Shown here in pieces: positions 14,947 to 23,531 of a stretch of DNA of 39,571 nucleotides. Under the pieces are notes generated by a model. That model was given only the letters and a program-made list of their open reading frames with translations. It did not search any database and was not told the DNA's origin. This DNA is from an uncultured Oscillospiraceae bacterium. GTDB taxonomy: Bacteria; Bacillota; Clostridia; Oscillospirales; Ruminococcaceae. Within the stretch, counting starts at the first letter, position 1. Each line of letters starts with the position of its first letter. A program made the position numbers and the translations under genes. The DNA lies in NCBI GenBank assembly GCA_900547385.1, contig URGQ01000008.1:1-39571 (forward strand), written 5' to 3'.

Positions 14947-15504
14947 GTGCGAGTAATAACCGGTACTGCCCGTGGGCGTAAACTGAATACCCTGGAGGGC
15001 CGCGATGTGCGTCCCACCACCGACCAGGTGAAAGAGGCCATGTTCAGCATCATCCAGTTTGAGGTGGAAGGCGCCGCGGTGTTGGATCTATTTGCCGGCA
15101 GTGGACAGCTGGGCATTGAAGCGCTGAGCCGGGGCGCCCGGCTGGCGGTCTTTGTGGAACAGAGCCGCAAGGCACAGGAGATGGTGCGCCAGAACCTGCT
15201 GACCACCAAGCTGGCGGAGCACAGCCGGGTAACGGCCATGGATGCCATTGCCTACTTGCAGGGCTGCCGCGATACCTTTGATATCGCACTGTTGGACCCG
15301 CCCTACCACAGCGGCCTGCTGGAAAAGGCACTGCCGCTGCTGGGGCCGAAGATGTCCCCCGGCGGGGTGATCCTGTGTGAATCGGCGCTGGACGAAGCAC
15401 TGCCGCCAAAGGTAGGGGCGTTCCAGATTAAAAAGGAATACCGTTACGGGAAGATCAAGCTGACAGCTTATCGCATCTCGGAACAGAATGCTACTGAAGA
15501 ATGA
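14947..15504 (+). CDS. rsmD: 16S rRNA (guanine966-N2)-methyltransferase RsmD
   Basis: A 185-residue SAM-dependent Rossmann methyltransferase acting on G966 of 16S rRNA in the 30S subunit. Residues 1-20 (MRVITGTARGRKLNTLEG) and VRPTTDQVKEAMFSII are RsmD-typical; the SAM loop is DLFAGSGQLGIEAL (47-60) and the catalytic (N/D)PPY is LDPPY (116-120). The start codon is GTG 14947 with AAGGAG upstream. In many Firmicutes coaD follows directly; here a coiled-coil gene 15 bp away follows instead. Confidence 0.93.
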   Translation: MRVITGTARGRKLNTLEGRDVRPTTDQVKEAMFSIIQFEVEGAAVLDLFAGSGQLGIEALSRGARLAVFVEQSRKAQEMVRQNLLTTKLAEHSRVTAMDAIAYLQGCRDTFDIALLDPPYHSGLLEKALPLLGPKMSPGGVILCESALDEALPPKVGAFQIKKEYRYGKIKLTAYRISEQNATEE

Positions 15505-15519
15505 ACGGGAGGGGAACGG

Positions 15520-16107
15520 ATGAATACCATTGAAAGTATCCTGAATGATATTGATGAGCTGCTAGAGGATTCCTGGAGCCTGCCGCTTTCCGGCGGGCGC
15601 TGCGTGGTGGACGCCGAAAAGGTGCGTGACCTCATTGATTCCATCCGTATGAATATGCCGGCCGAAATAAAGCAGGCACGCGCCGTGGTGGCCGACCGCA
15701 ACCAGATCCTTTCTCTGGCCAAGGGAGAGGCGGAAGCATTGATCCGCAAGGCGGAGGAACGGGCCAAGCAGCTGCTGGAGCAGGAGAGCATCGTGCGGCA
15801 GGCCAATGCCAAGGCCATGGCCCTGCTGAACGACGCCAGCACCCGTGCCCAACAGCTGGTGGAGGATGCCCAAAAGCAGGCCGAGCAGACAGTGAATGAC
15901 GCTGAAGCTAAGGCAACGGCGATTCGGACCGAGGCCAGCACCCGCAGCCGGGAAATGAAGCAGGCCAGCTATGAATTTGCCGAGAATATCCTGCGCACCA
16001 GCCAGGAGGTAGTGGCCAAGAGCCTGGGGAACATCACCACCACCCGGCAGGCGCTGGCCCAGGCCGCCAGCCAGGCGGGCCTGCGGGAGGAACCGCTGGA
16101 AAAGTAA
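15520..16107 (+). CDS. Coiled-coil protein of unknown function
   Basis: A 195-residue protein. Residues 1-50 are acidic and mixed (ILNDIDELLEDSWSLPLSGG, then VDAEKVRDLIDSIRMNMP); from ~50 to ~185 the sequence is a nearly unbroken Ala/Glu/Gln/Lys-rich helix with heptad character, broken near RTSQEVV. There is no signal peptide and no membrane segment. Such proteins beside rsmD in Clostridia are often labelled ATPase or ATP-synthase-subunit-like because of the coiled coil alone; I see no nucleotide-binding motif. DivIVA-like or structural roles are possible but unproven. Likely co-transcribed with rsmD; a strong terminator follows. Confidence 0.75.
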   Translation: MNTIESILNDIDELLEDSWSLPLSGGRCVVDAEKVRDLIDSIRMNMPAEIKQARAVVADRNQILSLAKGEAEALIRKAEERAKQLLEQESIVRQANAKAMALLNDASTRAQQLVEDAQKQAEQTVNDAEAKATAIRTEASTRSREMKQASYEFAENILRTSQEVVAKSLGNITTTRQALAQAASQAGLREEPLEK

Positions 16108-16131
16108 ACCCGAAGAAAACAGAATATACAG

Positions 16132-16164
16132 CACCGTCCGGAGAAGATCCGGGCGGTGTTTTTT
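16132..16164 (+). terminator. Intrinsic terminator of the rsmD unit
   Basis: An 11-bp stem with one G-T (CACCGTCCGGA, 16132-16142, against 16148-16158), loop GAAGA, then TTTTTT. The rest of the gap up to mraZ (16165-16468) holds only the dcw promoter region. Confidence 0.9.
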
Positions 16165-16350
16165 GCTGCAAAGAAGCGGAAAAACGGTACTTTGGAGTAG
16201 GGAAAAGCGTTCGACATTTTTAATCAAATTTTGGTGCTGTTTATGGGCAGAATCACCAAGAAACTGGGCATTATTAGGGAAATGCGGCCATTGGGGGCCA
16301 GAATGGACAAAAACCGCGCGTGTACGCCCTGCGCGAACAACAGTTTTATG

Positions 16351-16379
16351 TTGCAATGTAGGCATTTTCGCTTTATAAT
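16351..16379 (+). promoter_or_regulatory. Promoter of the mraZ/dcw operon
   Basis: TTGCAA (16351-16356) and TATAAT (16374-16379) are spaced 17 bases. The MraZ boxes begin 11 bases downstream, overlapping the expected transcription start. Confidence 0.78.
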
Positions 16380-16389
16380 CAGCTTGTAA

Positions 16390-16415
16390 GTGGTGAAAAG
16401 TGGGTAGGAGTGGAG
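16390..16415 (+). promoter_or_regulatory. Three MraZ boxes (autorepression operator)
   Basis: GTGGTG (16390-16395), GTGGGT (16400-16405) and GTGGAG (16410-16415) are direct repeats with an exact 10-base period. MraZ is known to bind closely spaced GTGGxx-type repeats upstream of its own gene and repress the dcw operon. Phase, sequence and place all fit, so autoregulation is strongly suggested. Confidence 0.85.
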
Positions 16416-16468
16416 CATCTACCCTGTTTCGCCATCATATCAAACCGGAAAGGGGGAAACGATCCGAG

Positions 16469-16888
16469 ATGTTGATGGGACAGTACGAGCACAGCATTGA
16501 CCCGAAAAACCGGATCAATTTCCCCGCCAAGTTCCGGGAACAGCTGGGCGAAAATTTTATTCTGACCGTAGGGCTGGATGAATGTATTGCGGTGTATTCC
16601 GCTGAGGAATGGGACAAGCTGGAGCAGAAGATCAACCAGCTGCCCATGAGCCGCGGACGCAGCGTGAAGCGGTACTTCTTCAGCAACGCGGTGACAGTAG
16701 AACCGGACAAGCAGGGACGCATCCTGCTGCCGCCCCACCTGCGGGAATACGCCCACCTGGAGAAGGATGTTATCGTAACCGGCGCTTCCGACCACGCGGA
16801 AATTTGGGATGTGGAACGCTGGCAGAGCTACATTGGCCACCTGACCAGCGAAAGCGTGGCCGAGGAGCTGGACTCCTTGGAATTCTAA
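16469..16888 (+). CDS. mraZ: Transcriptional regulator MraZ
   Basis: A 139-residue protein of two AbrB-like swapped-hairpin domains that form a ring and repress the dcw cluster. The start at ATG 16469 gives MLMGQYEHSIDPKNRINFPA, the standard N-terminus; the second domain contains VEPDKQGRILLPPHLREYA. AGGGGG lies about 12 bases upstream; Met3 is an alternative start. First gene of the cell-division cluster, 10 bp before rsmH, under its own operator. Confidence 0.95.
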   Translation: MLMGQYEHSIDPKNRINFPAKFREQLGENFILTVGLDECIAVYSAEEWDKLEQKINQLPMSRGRSVKRYFFSNAVTVEPDKQGRILLPPHLREYAHLEKDVIVTGASDHAEIWDVERWQSYIGHLTSESVAEELDSLEF

Positions 16889-16898
16889 GGAGGGGCCT

Positions 16899-17825
16899 AT
16901 GGAATTTTCGCATTATTCGGTGATGCTGCCCCAGTGCATGGAGGGGCTGAATATCAAACCGGATGGCATTTATATTGATGGTACCGCAGGCGGCGCGGGA
17001 CATTCCCGGGCCATTGCCGAGCGGCTGACCACCGGACAACTGCTAAGCTTTGACCGTGACCCCGATGCCGTAGCGGAAGCAACGAAGCGATTGGCGCCCT
17101 ACCCGGCCGCAGAGGTCATCCACAGCGAGTTCGCCCGCATCCCCGAGGTGTTGGCCGAAAAGGGCATCGAGGGCGTAGACGGCATCCTGCTGGATCTGGG
17201 CGTGTCCTCCTACCAGCTGGATAACCCGGAACGGGGCTTTGCGTACAGTGTGGATGCCCCGCTGGATATGCGGATGAGCCGGGAAGGCATGACAGCCGCC
17301 GATATCTTAAACACCTATGATGTGGACGCTATGGCCCGCATCTTTCGGGAATTTGGCGAAGAACGCTTTGCCTATCCCATTGCCAAGCGAATTGCCGCAC
17401 AGAGGGAAAAAGAGCCCTTTACCCATACCGGCCAGCTCGTCGAGGTCATCTACGCGACGATACCGGCCGCCGCCCGCCGCGAAGGCGGACACCCCGCCAA
17501 ACGGGTCTTCCAGGCGCTGCGCATTGCGGTGAACAGCGAATTGGACCAGCTTTCCCAATGTCTGGACACCGCCTTTAACTGCTTGAATCCCGGCGGACGC
17601 TTTGTGATTCTGACCTTTCACTCGCTGGAGGACCGGATGGTGAAGCAAAAGTTTGCCGCCTACTGTCAGGGCTGCACCTGCCCGCCGGATTTCCCGGTGT
17701 GTGTATGCGGCAAAAAGCCGAGAGCGAAGCTCATTAACCGAAAACCCATCGAAGCGGATGCCGAGGAGCTGGCACAGAACAGCCGCAGTAAATCCGCCAA
17801 GCTGAGAATACTGGAAAAACTGTAA
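16899..17825 (+). CDS. rsmH: 16S rRNA (cytosine1402-N4)-methyltransferase RsmH
   Basis: A 308-residue SAM methyltransferase (MraW) that modifies C1402 in the ribosomal P-site region. The sequence shows the SAM loop IDGTAGGAGHSRAI, FDRDPDA, the LDLGVSSYQLDNPERGF and DAPLDMRM signatures, and FHSLEDRMVK near the C-terminus. A Cys-rich patch CQGCTCPPDFPVCVC matches family members. ATG 16899 with GGAGGGG overlapping the end of mraZ. Second gene of the dcw cluster as in most bacteria. Confidence 0.97.
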   Translation: MEFSHYSVMLPQCMEGLNIKPDGIYIDGTAGGAGHSRAIAERLTTGQLLSFDRDPDAVAEATKRLAPYPAAEVIHSEFARIPEVLAEKGIEGVDGILLDLGVSSYQLDNPERGFAYSVDAPLDMRMSREGMTAADILNTYDVDAMARIFREFGEERFAYPIAKRIAAQREKEPFTHTGQLVEVIYATIPAAARREGGHPAKRVFQALRIAVNSELDQLSQCLDTAFNCLNPGGRFVILTFHSLEDRMVKQKFAAYCQGCTCPPDFPVCVCGKKPRAKLINRKPIEADAEELAQNSRSKSAKLRILEKL

Positions 17826-17875
17826 CACCGGCGCTGCCACCCACACCGGTGTGAAACGGAAAGGAGGGGCGGCAG

Positions 17876-18370
17876 ATGAATTCCCGTTGGAACAGCACTG
17901 AAGCATACGACCTTTCACTATACGAAGTCCCGGCCGAGCCGGCCAAGCGTCCGCAGCCCGTCCCGGTGGCCAAGAATAAAGCCCAGAGCAAGAAAGCAGC
18001 CCAGAGAGGCGCGATGCGGCGCCTAACTGCCTGCGCCGTGCTGGTGGTGGTTTTCCTGGCGATGGTGCTGTATCAGAATGTTTCCACCATTGAGCTGGGG
18101 AATGAGATACAGACCCAGAACGACCTGTATGCCGCCCTGCAGGATGAATACAGCTACCTAAGCGGCAAGCTGACTGCCAAAACCGCGCAGGAGGTGGACA
18201 GCTACGCTGCTGCCCAGGGCCTGTGCAAGGTGCAGGATTACCAGGTGAGCTACATCCGGCTGAATGATACCGATGTAGCGGTGCGCACCGAAGCGGCGCC
18301 TTCCGGTTCGGTGCTGGAGAGCCTGATGGACAGCATGGATACCGCGCTGGAATACCTGCGGATCAAATAA
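17876..18370 (+). CDS. ftsL: FtsL-like septum protein
   Basis: A 164-residue bitopic membrane protein: a cytoplasmic tail of ~46 residues rich in Pro, Lys and Ala, one membrane span (LTACAVLVVVFLAMVLYQ, ~50-67), then an extracytoplasmic coiled coil (IELGNEIQTQNDLYAALQDE). FtsL forms a complex with DivIC and FtsQ/DivIB and activates septal PBP-FtsW. Sequence conservation of FtsL is always low; the call rests on topology and on the place between rsmH and the class B PBP. ATG 17876 with AAAGGAGG. Confidence 0.82.
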   Translation: MNSRWNSTEAYDLSLYEVPAEPAKRPQPVPVAKNKAQSKKAAQRGAMRRLTACAVLVVVFLAMVLYQNVSTIELGNEIQTQNDLYAALQDEYSYLSGKLTAKTAQEVDSYAAAQGLCKVQDYQVSYIRLNDTDVAVRTEAAPSGSVLESLMDSMDTALEYLRIK

Positions 18371-18398
18371 AATAGACTGTAACGGTGGTGCAGATTCC

Positions 18399-18465
18399 AA
18401 GAGGTAAGATCCTGTCTTACCTCTTTCGCCACATTTTACGGGAGAACGACAAATTCTCCTATTTT
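18399..18465 (+). promoter_or_regulatory. Two stem-loops between ftsL and the PBP gene
   Basis: A perfect 11-bp stem AAGAGGTAAGA/TCTTACCTCTT (18399-18425, loop TCCTG) is followed by GGAGAA/TTCTCC (18441-18459) and TATTTT. The first lacks a T run; the second is weak but terminator-like. They may tune expression of the downstream PBP and mur genes or mark an RNA processing point. Confidence 0.5.
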
Positions 18466-18493
18466 CCTCATTTTAGCGGAAAGGAGACTCCGA

Positions 18494-20716
18494 ATGGCCT
18501 CGATCCCCAATAAAAAAATGCGCGGACGCGCCATACTGGTGGCGGCATTGCTTATCATCGTCGGCTTTGGGCTGGTCATTCACCAGCTGTACCGGGTGCA
18601 GCTGGTGGAGGGAGAATCCTATAAGCAGGAGGCCATGAGCCGCCAGCTGCGGGCCACCACCATCAATGCCAACCGGGGGACCATTTACTCCGCCGATGGA
18701 CAGATATTAGCCGCTTCCGCCACCTCCTGGCGAGTCATCTTTTCCCCGGCGGATATCACCGATGAGCAGGCAACACTGCTGGCCGACGGCATGAGCGAGA
18801 TCTTGGGTGTGGATCGGGAGTTTATCCTGGAGCGCGCCGGCAACAAAAAGAGCTTTTATCAGGTCATCAAAAGACAGGTGGATAAGGAAACCGCCGATGC
18901 GGCGTATCAGTTCGCCCTGGATAATAAAATAAACGGCGTGACGCTGCTGCCGGATACCACCCGCTACTACCCTTACGGCACCATGGCTTCCACCGTGCTG
19001 GGCTTTGTAAATGCCGATAACGAGGGCGCCTACGGGCTGGAGGCCTACTACAACAGCACCCTAAGCGGCACTCCCGGCAAGGTAGTGACTGCCAAGAACG
19101 CCTGGGGCACCGATATGCCATATACCTACCAGGATATCACCAAGGCGGAGGACGGCAATAGCCTGGTGCTGACGCTGGACAGCAATATTCAATCGGTGAT
19201 AGAAAAGCACCTGGCCACCGCTCTGACCGAGCACGCGGTACAGAACCGCGCGACAGTCATTGTGCAGGATGTGAACACCGGGGCGATCCTGGGCATGACC
19301 ACCATGCCGGACTATGATCCCAATAATCCGCAGGCCATCGTTTCGGAGATCTCCCTGCAAAAGCTGGCCCAATACGAAGAGGGCAGCGATGAGTATAAGG
19401 AGGCCTTTGCCTACGAGCAGCAAATCCAGTGGAGCAACAAGGCAGTGAATGAGGCCTACGAGCCGGGCTCGGTATTTAAGGTCATCACCACGGCCACGGC
19501 GCTGGAAACCGGTGCGGTGACGATGCAATCCAGCTTTAACTGTACCGGCAGCTATGTGGCAGGCGGTATAGTAAAGCACTGCTGGAAGCATGCCGGCCAT
19601 GGCCTGCAAACACTGGCGCAGGCTATGCAGAACAGCTGTAACCCCGCCTATATGCAGATTGGTGAGCGGATAGGCGGAACCAATTTCTATAATTTCTTCA
19701 CCTCCTTCGGACTCACCGAGACCACCGGTATTGACCTGCCGGGGGAGGAGAGCGGTTATTTTTACAGCGAAGCACAGCTCAATTCCACCCAGGGCAACCT
19801 GGAAACGGCCTCCTTCGGCCAGAGCTTTAAGGTGACGCCCATTCAGCTTATCACCGCCATCTCCGCTTCGGTAAACGGCGGCTACCTGTATGAGCCCTAT
19901 GTGGTGGATAAGGTATTGGACAGCGAAGGCAATGTGGTTTCGGCCACCGAACCGACCATCCGCCGCCAGGTCATCAGCGAGGAAACCAGCCGCCAGGTGT
20001 GCAAACTGATGGAAGGTGTTGTGACCTACGGCTCCGGTAAAAACGCGGCCGTACCGGGATACAGCATCGGCGGTAAAACCGGCACCAGCGAAAAGCTGGA
20101 TTCCGATCGCGGCTACTACACCTACTCCTTTGTAGGTGTGGCCCCGATGGATGACCCCAAGGTAGCGGTACTGCTCATCCTGGATGAACCCTATGAGACC
20201 GACCTGTACGGCTCTACCGTGGCGGCTCCCGTGGTGGGCGCTATCCTTTCCGAGATCCTGCCCTATATGGGGGTAGAAACCAACTATACCGCCGCGGAAC
20301 TGGCGACTATCAATGTGACGGTGCCCAATGCCGTAGGCCAGAGTGCCCATATGGGCATGGCGGCCATGACCCAAAAGCAGCTTTCCGCTGTTATCGTAGG
20401 CGGCGGCGATACCGTTATCGCCCAGGTGCCGGCTTCCGGTTCCGTCATTCAAAAGGGCAGCACCGTCATCCTGTATACCGATCAGGAATCGCAGGAAGAA
20501 AAGGCGATCGTGCCCGATGTGCGCGGTAAGACTGGCCAGGTGGTCAATACCATCCTGACCAACGCCGGGCTGAACCTGGATGCCGATGGCATCGGCAGGA
20601 TAAGCGATACCGCGGTAGCCATAGAGCAAAGCATAGAGCCCGGTACCGAGGTGCCGAGAGGAACACTGATCACCGTGACCTTCAGCAATACCGCCAAGGC
20701 GGAAAACTCACCATAA
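18494..20716 (+). CDS. Class B penicillin-binding protein (SpoVD/FtsI type) with PASTA domains
   Basis: A 740-residue peptidoglycan transpeptidase that crosslinks glycan strands at the septum or spore cortex, partner of FtsW/SpoVE. One N-terminal membrane span (ILVAALLIIVGFGLVI, ~14-30), the PBP dimer domain (~55-215), then the transpeptidase domain with Ser326-xx-Lys329 (GSVFK), Ser381-Cys-Asn383 and Lys528-Thr-Gly530 in GGKTGTSEK. Two C-terminal PASTA repeats follow (~605-665 and ~668-735, the second opening VPDVRGKTG). Only one class B PBP is encoded in this cluster, so it may serve vegetative division rather than sporulation alone; I leave the symbol open between ftsI/pbpB and spoVD. ATG 18494 with AAAGGAG. 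Confidence 0.93.
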   Translation: MASIPNKKMRGRAILVAALLIIVGFGLVIHQLYRVQLVEGESYKQEAMSRQLRATTINANRGTIYSADGQILAASATSWRVIFSPADITDEQATLLADGMSEILGVDREFILERAGNKKSFYQVIKRQVDKETADAAYQFALDNKINGVTLLPDTTRYYPYGTMASTVLGFVNADNEGAYGLEAYYNSTLSGTPGKVVTAKNAWGTDMPYTYQDITKAEDGNSLVLTLDSNIQSVIEKHLATALTEHAVQNRATVIVQDVNTGAILGMTTMPDYDPNNPQAIVSEISLQKLAQYEEGSDEYKEAFAYEQQIQWSNKAVNEAYEPGSVFKVITTATALETGAVTMQSSFNCTGSYVAGGIVKHCWKHAGHGLQTLAQAMQNSCNPAYMQIGERIGGTNFYNFFTSFGLTETTGIDLPGEESGYFYSEAQLNSTQGNLETASFGQSFKVTPIQLITAISASVNGGYLYEPYVVDKVLDSEGNVVSATEPTIRRQVISEETSRQVCKLMEGVVTYGSGKNAAVPGYSIGGKTGTSEKLDSDRGYYTYSFVGVAPMDDPKVAVLLILDEPYETDLYGSTVAAPVVGAILSEILPYMGVETNYTAAELATINVTVPNAVGQSAHMGMAAMTQKQLSAVIVGGGDTVIAQVPASGSVIQKGSTVILYTDQESQEEKAIVPDVRGKTGQVVNTILTNAGLNLDADGIGRISDTAVAIEQSIEPGTEVPRGTLITVTFSNTAKAENSP

Positions 20717-20737
20717 ACTGACCCACAGGAGGCTGCC

Positions 20738-22165
20738 ATGCTGAACCGACCCGATTGGGAGGTTCAATGCGAAGGACTGCTGCAAGCGCTGCCGCCGGAG
20801 ATGGAACCCATCTGCGATAGCCGCGGGGAAGTAAAAGATAAGATCTTTGTTTGCATCAAGGGTGGCTGCCACGATGGCCACACCGATGCCGCGGGAGTGC
20901 TGCGGCGGGGTGCTGCCGCCATAGTGACCCAAAAGAAGCTGGGCCTGCCCCGGGAATATACCGTCCCGGATACCCGCGCGGCGCTGGCCCGTCTGTGTGC
21001 CCGCTACTGGGGCGAGCCGGCCAGGGAGCTGCGACTCATCGGCATTACCGGCACCAACGGCAAGACAACTACCGCCCACCTGCTGTGCCACTTGCTGCAA
21101 AGCGCCGGGATCAAGACCGGGCGCATTGGGACGGACGGCATAGCGTGGAGAGAGAAAACACAGCCCAACCCCTATACCACCCCACCACCTACCGAATTGC
21201 ATCGCATCCTGCACCAGATGGTGGAGGACGGCATCACCACAGTGGTGATGGAGGTAAGCAGCCAGGCATTGGAACAGCAGCGAGTGGAAGGGATCACCTT
21301 CGCGGCTGCCGTGTTTACCAATCTTTCGCCCGAGCATTTGGATTATCATGGGGATATGGAGCGATACTTTGCCTCCAAGGCAAAGATCTTTAGCCAATGC
21401 CGCTGCGCGGTCATCAATACCGCCGACCCCTATGGGCGTCGCCTGCTGGACAGGGCCAATGTGCCGATCTCCGGTTACCACCTGCCGTGGCAATACCGCT
21501 GCGAACCGGGCAGGAGCATTCTTCCGTGGCGGGGCGGGCAGCTTATCGTTCCTTTGACGGGAGAAGTCTTTCTCCCCGATGCGCTGGCTGCGGCGGAAAC
21601 GGCGTTGGTGCTGGGGCTTACTTCCCGTCAGGTGATGGCGGCGATGCCGCAGTGTCCACCCGTACCAGGCAGGGCCGAATTGCTATGGCAAGGCATGGGG
21701 AGGACCATCCTGCGGGACTACGCCCACACCCCCGATGCGCTGGAACGCATCCTGCGCAGCCTGCGGCGGGTGCATAAGGGCCGGCTGCTGGTGCTCTTTG
21801 GTTGCGGTGGCGACCGTGACCGCCAAAAACGCCCGCTGATGGCAAAAGCCGCGGCCCGCTGGGCAGATGGCATCATCATTACCGATGACAACCCCCGGAA
21901 TGAAGCGCCGGAGGCAATCCGACGGGAGATCGTAGTGGGGCTGCCGAAAAACACCCGCTGGCGGGAGGTGCCCGACCGGCGGCAGGCCATAGAGCAAACC
22001 ATTGCCATGATGCGGCAGGGTGATCTGCTGCTGCTGGCGGGGAAGGGCCACGAGGATTACCAGATCATACAGAATAAAACGACCCCCTTTGATGAAAGGG
22101 AGATCGTGACCGAGATACTAAAAAGCGGGAGGATCCCATGGAAAAACTGTCACTGCGAGAAATAG
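20738..22165 (+). CDS. murE: UDP-MurNAc-L-Ala-D-Glu ligase MurE (meso-DAP adding)
   Basis: A 475-residue cytoplasmic Mur ligase adding the third stem residue. It has the ATP loop GITGTNGKTTTAH (GTNGKTT 105-111), the TTPPPTEL and EVSSQAL substrate motifs, DYAHTPDALERIL and GKGHEDYQ. The specificity motif reads DNPRNE (384-389), the DNPR form associated with meso-DAP rather than lysine, in agreement with dapF and dapL in this window. The usual FN..N segment at the start of the C-terminal part of the central domain is replaced by EVFLPDALAAAETAL, an unusual local divergence. ATG 20738 with AGGAGG; its end overlaps murF by 28 bp. Confidence 0.95.
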   Translation: MLNRPDWEVQCEGLLQALPPEMEPICDSRGEVKDKIFVCIKGGCHDGHTDAAGVLRRGAAAIVTQKKLGLPREYTVPDTRAALARLCARYWGEPARELRLIGITGTNGKTTTAHLLCHLLQSAGIKTGRIGTDGIAWREKTQPNPYTTPPPTELHRILHQMVEDGITTVVMEVSSQALEQQRVEGITFAAAVFTNLSPEHLDYHGDMERYFASKAKIFSQCRCAVINTADPYGRRLLDRANVPISGYHLPWQYRCEPGRSILPWRGGQLIVPLTGEVFLPDALAAAETALVLGLTSRQVMAAMPQCPPVPGRAELLWQGMGRTILRDYAHTPDALERILRSLRRVHKGRLLVLFGCGGDRDRQKRPLMAKAAARWADGIIITDDNPRNEAPEAIRREIVVGLPKNTRWREVPDRRQAIEQTIAMMRQGDLLLLAGKGHEDYQIIQNKTTPFDEREIVTEILKSGRIPWKNCHCEK

Positions 22166-23502
22166 CTGCCCAGCTGGGCTGCCCCCAGCCTCCGGAGGGA
22201 GAGATCACCCGTGTGATCACCGATAGTCGGGAAGCCGGTCCCGGGACGCTTTTTGTTGCGCTGCCCGGGGAACGGGTGGATGGCCACGACTACATCAACC
22301 GGGCGCTGGCGGCAGGGGCCGAAGCGGCGGTGGCCGAGCATGACGGCGACTACACCCCAGCAGAGAAGGTACTGCGGGTAAAGAGCAGTTTGCGGGCGCT
22401 CCTGGAAATTTCCGCGCTGTACCGCGCCAAAATGCCTGCCAAGGTGATAGGCATCACCGGCAGCGTGGGCAAAACCACCACCAAGGAAATGGTAGCGGCA
22501 GTGATGGCCTCCTCCTTCCGCATCATCAAAACCGAGGGCAACCAAAATAACGAGATCGGCGCGCCCAAAACACTGATGAGCATTACCCCCGAAACTGAGG
22601 TAGCGGTGGTGGAAATGGGCATGAGCGCCCCGAATGAGATCAAGGACCTGTGCTACGCGGCAAAGCCGATGATGGGTATCATCACCAATATCGGCGTTTC
22701 CCACATCGAGCATCTGGGCAGCCGGGAAAATATCCTGAAGGCTAAGCTGGAGCTGGCCGACGCTTTACCGGATGGCGCCACACTGCTGCTGTGTGATGAT
22801 AACGACCTGCTGCAGACCGTTGACATTCCTCGCCTTCATGTAGTACGCTATGGCCTGAACAGCCCGCGGGCGGAGATCAAGGCGACCATCGTCAGTGCCA
22901 CACCGCTTTCCACCAATTTTATGCTGCATGCCGAGGGCCAAAGCTGGCGCGCCACTATCCCCGGCACTGGGGAGCACCTGGTGCTGAACGCCCTGGCGGC
23001 ATTTGGCGCGGGGCGGGCGATGGGTATTCCGGCGGAAACTGCCATAGAGGCCCTAAAAAACTACACCCCCAGCGGCCAGCGCCAAAAGGTGGTGGAGCAT
23101 GAGGGCATTACCATGGTGGAGGACTGCTACAATGCCAGTCCCGATTCCATGCGGGCGGCCATCAAGACACTGGGGCGTTTCCCCTGTGACGGCCGTCGCA
23201 TCTTTGTAGCGGCAGATATGCTGGAGCTGGGCGATATCGCCGAAGAAAGCCACCGGGAGATCGGTGCCCTGTGTGCCCAAGAGGGGATAGACCTGCTGCT
23301 GACCTGGGGCCCTCTGGCACAGTATGCCACCCGGGCCGCCAAAGCCGCCGGGATGGAAGCTCATCACTTTGAGGAAAAGGAAGCGCTGACAAAATATCTG
23401 ACCGCCACGGCGCACCGGGGCGATGTGATATGGTGCAAGGCCAGCCACGGCATGGCGCTGGAAGAGGTTATTGCCGCATTTTACCGGGATTACCACGCAT
23501 AA
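22138..23502 (+). CDS. murF: UDP-MurNAc-tripeptide-D-Ala-D-Ala ligase MurF
   Basis: A 454-residue Mur ligase adding D-Ala-D-Ala to give the UDP-MurNAc-pentapeptide. It shows ITDSREAGPGTLFVAL, the ATP loop GITGSVGKTTTKEM (GSVGKTT 108-114), the MurF-specific EGNQNNEIGAPKTLM, and VEDCYNASPDSMRAA. The start codon ATG 22138 lies within the last codons of murE, with GGGAGG upstream, so translation is probably coupled. Standard length. Confidence 0.96.
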   Translation: MEKLSLREIAAQLGCPQPPEGEITRVITDSREAGPGTLFVALPGERVDGHDYINRALAAGAEAAVAEHDGDYTPAEKVLRVKSSLRALLEISALYRAKMPAKVIGITGSVGKTTTKEMVAAVMASSFRIIKTEGNQNNEIGAPKTLMSITPETEVAVVEMGMSAPNEIKDLCYAAKPMMGIITNIGVSHIEHLGSRENILKAKLELADALPDGATLLLCDDNDLLQTVDIPRLHVVRYGLNSPRAEIKATIVSATPLSTNFMLHAEGQSWRATIPGTGEHLVLNALAAFGAGRAMGIPAETAIEALKNYTPSGQRQKVVEHEGITMVEDCYNASPDSMRAAIKTLGRFPCDGRRIFVAADMLELGDIAEESHREIGALCAQEGIDLLLTWGPLAQYATRAAKAAGMEAHHFEEKEALTKYLTATAHRGDVIWCKASHGMALEEVIAAFYRDYHA

Positions 23503-23531
23503 TATAACAGAACAGAAAAGGGAAGTGCATC

